A stretch of 13,733 nucleotides of DNA, taken from Larix sibirica. Lineage: Eukaryota > Streptophyta > Pinopsida > Pinales > Pinaceae. The stretch is taken from assembly GCA_004151065.3 (NCBI GenBank), contig NWUY0304960293.1:1-13733 (forward strand), in the 5' to 3' direction. Under the pieces are notes generated by a model that saw only the letters and a program-made list of their open reading frames with translations, was not told where the DNA came from and did no database searches. Positions within the stretch are counted from its first letter, which is position 1. Every line of letters begins with the position of its first letter. This document shows, piece by piece, positions 9,407 to 13,733 of the stretch. The translations under genes were made by a program, and so were the position numbers.

Positions 9407-12008
9407 CTAGCAGATAAAAATGTAGATAAAAATAAACAATTAGTTAACAAATAGATACGACTACATCCAAAAAAAGGCTTATACTTGACACCTCATAAGC
9501 AAGTTAAATATGTTGAACCTTGAACAATCTTGAACCTATGAGAAAATAAGGCATGATCTGGAACCATTTCCAAACATTTATATCATTCTAGGATCTATCA
9601 ATTTTTCCATGACAAGAAAATTTAATAAAGCAAAGCTTTAACCAGTTTATTGTTTTCGTGGCATTAATTCCCTCCGTAATTTTAGAATCCTACAGTCACC
9701 AGGGAGAAAAGCAAGAGGGAACAGCGAGCACTCCTTCTGAAAAAAAATCTAGGAGTTGGGGAATCATCTGAATGTCCTGTAAACATATATCAATATGTGC
9801 AGTCCCAAGAACAGACCTGGGATCAACCTAGAGTGAACGTGGGAGTGGGAGTGGGAACAGAAGGCGCTGGAGTACTCCCATGCAACACTAATCAAGAACA
9901 AAAATATTCCTAATAGTCAACAGATAACAGCAAGCTTGAGTAAACAACAATTGCTATATATATCTCTCAAGTAATATATATTAATTCTGCAGACTGTTTG
10001 CACTCTTTAAAAATTTATAGACCATTTCTTTATAAGCCTAATCCTTGAAACTACTTAGAAAGAAATTTCTCAGTTGTGGTTACCTGTTGATAAAGACAAA
10101 AACTAGAAAACATTCCTGAATGCATACCAAATCAAATCTATAATATAATTAAGCCCATTTGCATACCTCTTCCTGTGAATTTATATCCCTTCAACCCATG
10201 TTTATACATTAAAACAAAATCCCAATTTAGACATATCATAAATCCAGCTATGATGCAAGGAGGAAAGCTGAAAAGTCCCAAATGGGAAAAGAAAAAACAC
10301 CCCCAATTATAAAAAATCTCGGTGTTCAAATATATAGTAGACACTCTCTTGGTGTTTGAATTTCAGCAAACATCTCTCCAATCAATGTCTATTCATTAGA
10401 ACGAAAGCCTAATCCTAGCAAATCACAAATCCAACTATGATGCAAGGTGAAAAGCTGAAAGTAACGAACAGGAAAAAAAACACTCAACAGTAAAATGGAT
10501 AATCCCAAAAGAATTCAATTCTAAGACCTATCTTTGAGGATGTGAAAGGATCTTTATCAATTTTTAATTCAATTTCAATTGCTCATGTGTACAGAAAACT
10601 TTAACTCTGAAGCTGACTCATTATCGAAGGAAAGGCCTCAAGCTGGCAGAAGGATCGTGCTTTTGAAAAGAATAGGTAGATATCAGATCATATTTGGTAT
10701 CTCTCTTGGAAGGATTATCTATGAGTTCCATGAAGGTCTTTGACAGACAATTACTTGTAATATTTTTTATACTTTTCAATGCTTTGCACTAATTTGATAG
10801 GTACTCTTGGAGGATGTATGAGCTTCAGATTTGAAACTAGTGTAGGTGAATATTTCTGAATTCTTGAGAAGGTTTTGCTATTTTGCTCAACAATCCATTG
10901 GTTTCTATGCAATGCTTCAGGAATCTACAGAAGCTATTTTCATTTCAATTCAAAATGAATATACAATTTGGAACAAGTGTAGTTGCTAGTTGACAAGCAT
11001 CCGTCTTTAAAAGAATATAGTAGTCTCTTCGCGTTCGAATTTCATCAGCTTCTCTTTTTAATTCAGCTGCTACGGGAATAACGGGTACTTAGAATCCAAG
11101 CTACTGGGTAAAACTAATTAACATCACTATAGTTCCATGCAGAATCACAAAATTGGAGGTTAATCAAAGTAATTTGTAAATCTAAGCACTTTCTAAATCT
11201 AACACAGCCTGCTTGCGCAAAACGGCATTCAAAGGGTAACCCAATGAACATAGCCACTTTCTTTAGACTAAAAGCTGCCGCGACAGGGTAGTTTTCCCCT
11301 ATCAAAATTGCATAGGACTTGAACCAGTTCCCAACCACTTAGTCATGCCTGCAGACAAATTGCACCTTGGCGTGTAGCTTCACACTCCACCTTCACCGAG
11401 ACCCCGTCTAAACTATGATCACTTACTCTTGCATAATTTTGACAGTGAGAAAATATTGCCAAACCCGAAATGCGGCAGTTACCACCATAACACGTAGTGC
11501 ACTCAATCAAAACTCCATTGAACAGTGATTTTATACCAAAAACGTATTTTAACTTTCTAATATAAAACCATTTCCCCATCATTAAACATGAGAATAGGTT
11601 CACATTAACTAGGATCCTTGGAAGGCTTTAAAAAAGGACATGTGAAGTTCATTTTATGAGAGCCCACGCCATTAAAAACCCTTGAAAAATGACTGTCAAA
11701 CCCTAGTTTAAATTCGATCGTTATTCCTTCCAACTCAAACCAAAACCCTAATCTTAGAAATATATCAGAAAAAAAATGAAGGAAAAAAAAAGAACTAACA
11801 AGCAAAAATAATACTCCACGGGCATTCTGATCCTTGCAAAAACTGGAAATAAAAACCCTTGCAAAAAACTGCTAATCTGCATTCTTCTTAACAGAAAACC
11901 AAAATACTCAAAATAAAACCCTACCTCCGGCTTCGATGCTGAAAACTTAGAATAAGGAAGAAACACAAATCATCAAATGAGGTGAAATAATGGAAAATTT
12001 GTTCATAC
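9407..12008 (-). other. Probable 2.6-kb leader intron of the FLX-like gene
   Basis: On the - strand a good donor (CTCAG|GTATGAAC, GT at 12008-12007) and a good acceptor (TTTTTATCTGCTAG|GATCC, AG at 9408-9407) bracket 2602 nt. The acceptor lies seven bases upstream of the start ATG. The interval has no supported gene; it contains a diverged duplication (10163-10490) and telo-box motifs near its promoter end. Long introns in the 5' untranslated region often enhance plant gene expression, but nothing here proves that. Alternative leader splicing is possible. Confidence 0.6.
10163..10490. repeat. Diverged duplication, about 187-bp offset
   Basis: A segment around 10190-10300 (ATAAATCCAGCTATGATGCA, then AAAGCTGAAAAG and GGGAAAAG) recurs around 10375-10490 (ACAAATCCAACTATGATGCA, then AAAAGCTGAAAG and AGGAAAAA). 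The offset measured at TGATGCAAGG is 187 bp (10251 versus 10438). Divergence shows it is old. A weaker match to the AGTAGxxxCTCTxxGxGTTx part recurs near 11018-11045. Confidence 0.65.
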
Positions 12009-12093
12009 CTGAGTATATAAATATATGTGGAGTAGGGTTTTTAGCAGAGACCTCTGCAGAGCTAGCGAGAGAACCAGATGTCGAGCAGACAAT

Positions 12094-12104
12094 AAATATT
12101 TAAA
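12094..12104 (-). promoter_or_regulatory. Alternative TATA-like element
   Basis: TTTAAATATTT on the - strand would position a start near 12065-12075, just ahead of CTCTCGCTAGCTC. It is a weaker match than the element at 12217-12225 and may represent an alternative start. Confidence 0.35.
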
Positions 12105-12142
12105 GGCTGAGATAGTGTTACCGACTATCGCCGGTCTGTTAC

Positions 12143-12150
12143 TGACGTCA
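12143..12150. promoter_or_regulatory. Palindromic bZIP site TGACGTCA
   Basis: A perfect TGACGTCA palindrome is the C-box/CRE-type recognition core of plant bZIP factors such as TGA and HY5-like proteins. It lies between the two candidate TATA boxes, so it is upstream of the start only if the 12094 site is used. Occupancy is inference. Confidence 0.5.
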
Positions 12151-12216
12151 GAAGTTTTGTTTCCCACTCTCCCTTGTACCGAAAGAAGTCTGAGCAAACC
12201 CTAATCACACGAAAAG

Positions 12217-12225
12217 CTATTTATA
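12217..12225 (-). promoter_or_regulatory. TATA box of the FLX-like gene
   Basis: TATAAATAG on the - strand is a close match to the plant TATA consensus. It lies about 30 nt upstream of a plausible start (TCAGAC near 12193) and faces the leader exon. Confidence 0.6.
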
Positions 12226-12429
12226 TGAAAACCCTTTAGATGATATCTCCTATTTTTTAGATGGAAGGAAAAATTAAATATAGGTAAATAATTTAGCCGA
12301 CTCCCTACTAGGAGCCTCTCTCCTCTTCGAGCCATTACAAACAACTCGAGCCATGGTCGGGGAAGGTGATTTTGGAGTGCATCGACTAAGCAATTTTGGA
12401 GAGTAGGTCATGTTGTGGCATTTTTTTGG

Positions 12430-12461
12430 GGGGCAAACTCGCTATGTAATATGTTTGCCCC
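12430..12461. repeat. Perfect 9-bp inverted repeat
   Basis: GGGGCAAAC (12430-12438) and GTTTGCCCC (12453-12461) are exact complements around a 14-nt loop. Function unknown. Confidence 0.8.
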
Positions 12462-12476
12462 TTATGGATGGGATTC

Positions 12477-12494
12477 TATTATTATTATTATTAT
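12477..12494. repeat. ATT trinucleotide microsatellite
   Basis: An uninterrupted TATTATTATTATTATTAT run. It explains the tyrosine run in the spurious + frame that covers it. Confidence 0.95.
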
Positions 12495-12587
12495 GAAAAG
12501 AAAAAGATATTGTTATGTAATATTTTTGGAGAATATGCATTGATTGATTATTTGAGTCAATGTTTCGAAGCAAGGTTTATTATCAAG

Positions 12588-12755
12588 ATGCTAAGAAGTG
12601 ATATCATTTTTATTTTTTTTATATCATTCTGCTATTTCCCCCTTGGAATCAAGGGTAGCTCAAGCCCCCCACGGGAATGGACCCTGAGACTTATGGGCTC
12701 CCACCCCATCATAGGTGTCGTGCACCATTCTATCATGCTAAGAAGTGATATCATT
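12588..12755. repeat. 21-bp exact direct repeats 147 bp apart
   Basis: ATGCTAAGAAGTGATATCAT followed by T occurs at 12588-12608 and 12735-12755 with no mismatch. The enclosed 126 bp is compositionally different, being C-rich around 12640-12720. This may be a local duplication or the flanks of an insertion. Confidence 0.85.
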
Positions 12756-13418
12756 ATTAGTGAAAATGCAAATAAAGGAGTTATGATTCTCAACAATTCT
12801 TACATAATTGTTGTAGACCACAAACCCACTTTTGGGAGAGGTGATTTAGAGATTGTGTTGGATCACTAAGTATATTACCTGCAAAATTGTAAATAAAGGA
12901 ATTGTAATCAACAAAATTCATAAATAATTTGTGTTAACATCTTAAGCGATGATGAGAATGTCGGCATCTAATATTGTTGATGTTGAAACCCTCATATTTG
13001 ATAACTCGAGATTAAAAATTAAAATTAAAATAAAAAAAATAAAATTCCTCTTAATAGGAAAATTAATGTAACACCCCCTGTTTAACCTTGTAATGTAATT
13101 TCTATATTATTGATGTAAAGGTTAGAAGACATAAACAAATGGTCCAGAATGACCAAGACTTTGTAAATATGTACATTTTGATATTAATATAAAATCTCTA
13201 GTGGTTGCAGAGGAAGAAGGATGAAGAAAAGATGGGGGAGTTATGATTCCACAAGGGGGAAGTGTTAGTGGGCTAAGGGAAATGACCATAGTGAGATTTA
13301 GTTTATCTCCCTAGCCTTTACCCTTTACCCAAAGTTATTAAACCATTATTAGATTCATGCTTTAAATAAAGCATTATGTAATTAACCTAAGAAGGGGATT
13401 AAGAGGGGAAAAGTGGTT

Positions 13419-13439
13419 CCATGTGGAGTGGCCACATGG
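13419..13439. promoter_or_regulatory. 8-bp palindrome in the putative LTR U3
   Basis: CCATGTGG (13419-13426) and CCACATGG (13432-13439) are exact complements with a 5-nt loop, shortly upstream of the TATA box. Each arm carries a CACATG/CATGTG E-box-like core. It could be an enhancer-like site of the LTR. Confidence 0.4.
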
Positions 13440-13455
13440 CAATCTATAATATTCT

Positions 13456-13462
13456 TATAAAA
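13456..13462 (+). promoter_or_regulatory. TATA box of the putative LTR promoter
   Basis: TATAAAA in the context CTTATAAAAGTG, placed where a U3 promoter would be. It supports an LTR reading but is short. Confidence 0.4.
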
Positions 13463-13628
13463 GTGATAATTCAAGTTGGGGAGGGGTTTGGTTCCTCATC
13501 ATTCCAACCATTCGAATTTCATTTTCCTCACCCTTTCCATCACCTTGGACTACCATAGTTTGGTACTTGATACAGAGGTCCAAGATGCCATTGTTGAATA
13601 TGAAGTTTCCATGCCATTGACCCAAATT

Positions 13629-13733
13629 CACTACTACATTTTTGGCCTTTAGGGGGGGTTGTCTTCCACCCCCAAAAGTGACCTCTACGGGGGGGGTTTT
13701 GGCTTTGGGGGCGGTTTTGGAAAAACCGCCCCT
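13629..13733. mobile_element. Terminus of a CACTA (En/Spm) DNA transposon, continuing past the window
   Basis: CACTACTACATTTTTGGCCT followed by TTAGGGGGGG matches the typical CACTA terminal inverted repeat: the CACTA pentamer, then a T/A run, then GGCTTTAG-like sequence. The three bases before it, ATT (13626-13628), would be one copy of the expected 3-bp target duplication. Inside are G-runs and a hairpin, as in CACTA subterminal repeats. The transposase and the other end lie beyond 13733, so autonomy cannot be judged. Confidence 0.65.
13708..13732. repeat. Subterminal hairpin, GGGGCGGTTTT / AAAAACCGCCCC
   Basis: Nearly perfect inverted repeat with a 2-nt loop inside the CACTA-like terminus. 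Such GC-rich subterminal motifs are candidate transposase-binding repeats in this superfamily. Confidence 0.75.

Larger units (their letters stand above)
12009..12193 (-). other. Probable noncoding leader (5' UTR) exon of the FLX-like gene
   Basis: The 3' end is set by the donor CTCAG|GTATGAAC at 12009/12008. The upstream end is placed about 32 nt downstream of the TATA box at 12225-12217, giving roughly 185 nt. The exon contains no ATG on the - strand, so after splicing the start at 9399 is the first ATG. It contains pyrimidine-rich CT stretches (GGTTCTCTCGC) and a telo-box. The start could be nearer 12070 if the second TATA-like site is used. Confidence 0.55.
11698..12204. promoter_or_regulatory. 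Cluster of telo-box-like motifs (AAACCCTA) around the promoter
   Basis: AAACCCTA occurs on + at 11698-11705, about 11743-11750, 11916-11923 and 12196-12203, and on - at about 12040-12033 within the proposed leader exon. Telo-boxes are frequent near transcription starts of plant genes for translation and cell growth and are bound by Telobox/TRB-type Myb proteins. Five occurrences in about 500 bases, concentrated at the promoter end of this gene, suggest regulatory relevance; that is inference. Confidence 0.5.
12230..13066. other. Upstream flank, no supported gene
   Basis: This holds a G/T-rich patch, microsatellite sequence and a 133-codon + frame (12468-12869). That frame starts inside an ATT microsatellite at a non-ATG codon and shows no recognisable domain, so I do not call it a gene. 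From 13009 to 13047 the sequence is A-rich low complexity. Confidence 0.5.
13067..13628 (+). mobile_element. Possible LTR (Ty3/gypsy-like start)
   Basis: The sequence starts TGTAACACCCCCTGTT; TGTAACACCCC is a frequent 5' end of plant Ty3/gypsy LTRs. A TATA box (TATAAAA, 13456-13462) lies nearly 390 bp downstream, followed by GGTTCCTCATCATTCC-type sequence, as expected for U3 followed by R/U5. No CA-ending 3' boundary, primer-binding site or second LTR is visible, because a CACTA-like terminus begins at 13629. A solo or truncated LTR is the likeliest state. Confidence 0.45.

Noticed and set aside
9201-9410. 69-codon + strand frame opposite coding exon 1
   Set aside because: Antisense shadow of the coiled-coil exon, with no independent support.
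9400-9450. Longer N-terminal extension of the FLX-like frame (17 extra residues)
   Set aside because: A good splice acceptor at 9408-9407 and family resemblance beginning at MAGRNR favour the start at 9399; the extension is intron sequence.
12003-12197. 64-codon - strand frame in the promoter and leader region
   Set aside because: It begins with a non-ATG codon and crosses the likely leader exon and donor; noncoding leader is the better explanation.
12468-12869. 133-codon + strand frame
   Set aside because: It begins with a non-ATG codon inside an ATT microsatellite, spans the 21-bp direct repeats and shows no domain. A chance frame is more likely.

Overview
This is an AT-rich stretch of a plant nuclear genome, most likely a seed plant and possibly a gymnosperm. 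The evidence is one spliced gene of a plant-specific coiled-coil family with GT-AG introns, surrounded by heavily decayed retrotransposons and simple duplications. The lineage guess is inference only; no sequence search could be run. No prokaryotic operon, CRISPR array, rRNA or tRNA is seen.

Layout. Positions 1-690 hold nothing recognisable. From about 690 to 1990 there is a decayed Ty1/Copia element on the + strand (GAG-pre-integrase, integrase, and a trace of the start of reverse transcriptase), with frameshifts and stops. A 34-bp tandem duplication lies at 2005-2072, and then there is anonymous sequence to about 3350. A broken LINE (L1-type) reverse transcriptase lies on the - strand, about 3350-4235, and is itself scrambled by internal direct duplications. 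A 76-bp repeat in three copies occupies 4451-4664. On the - strand at 4673-5439 there are unrecognised coding-like pieces: a 114-nt exon-like block with splice signals and a decayed 152-codon frame. A + strand exon-like frame at 5641-5909 ends at a strong splice donor. A 167-bp tandem duplication lies at 6549-6882.

The main gene is on the - strand. Its coding exons run from 9399 down to 7784 and encode a 288-residue FLX-like (FLOWERING LOCUS C EXPRESSOR-like) coiled-coil protein in four coding exons. Upstream, splice signals suggest a noncoding leader exon at about 12193-12009 joined by a 2.6-kb leader intron. A TATA box sits at 12225-12217, and several telo-box (AAACCCTA) motifs surround the promoter.

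Beyond the promoter (12230-13066) the DNA is low-complexity and uncharacterised. At 13067 a sequence starting TGTAACACCCC, with a TATA box near 13456, resembles the start of a Ty3/gypsy-type LTR. At 13629 a CACTACTAC terminus with G-rich, hairpin-forming subterminal repeats looks like the end of a CACTA (En/Spm) DNA transposon inserted there; its body lies outside the window. The mobile pieces are relics with no visible functional link to the FLX-like gene.
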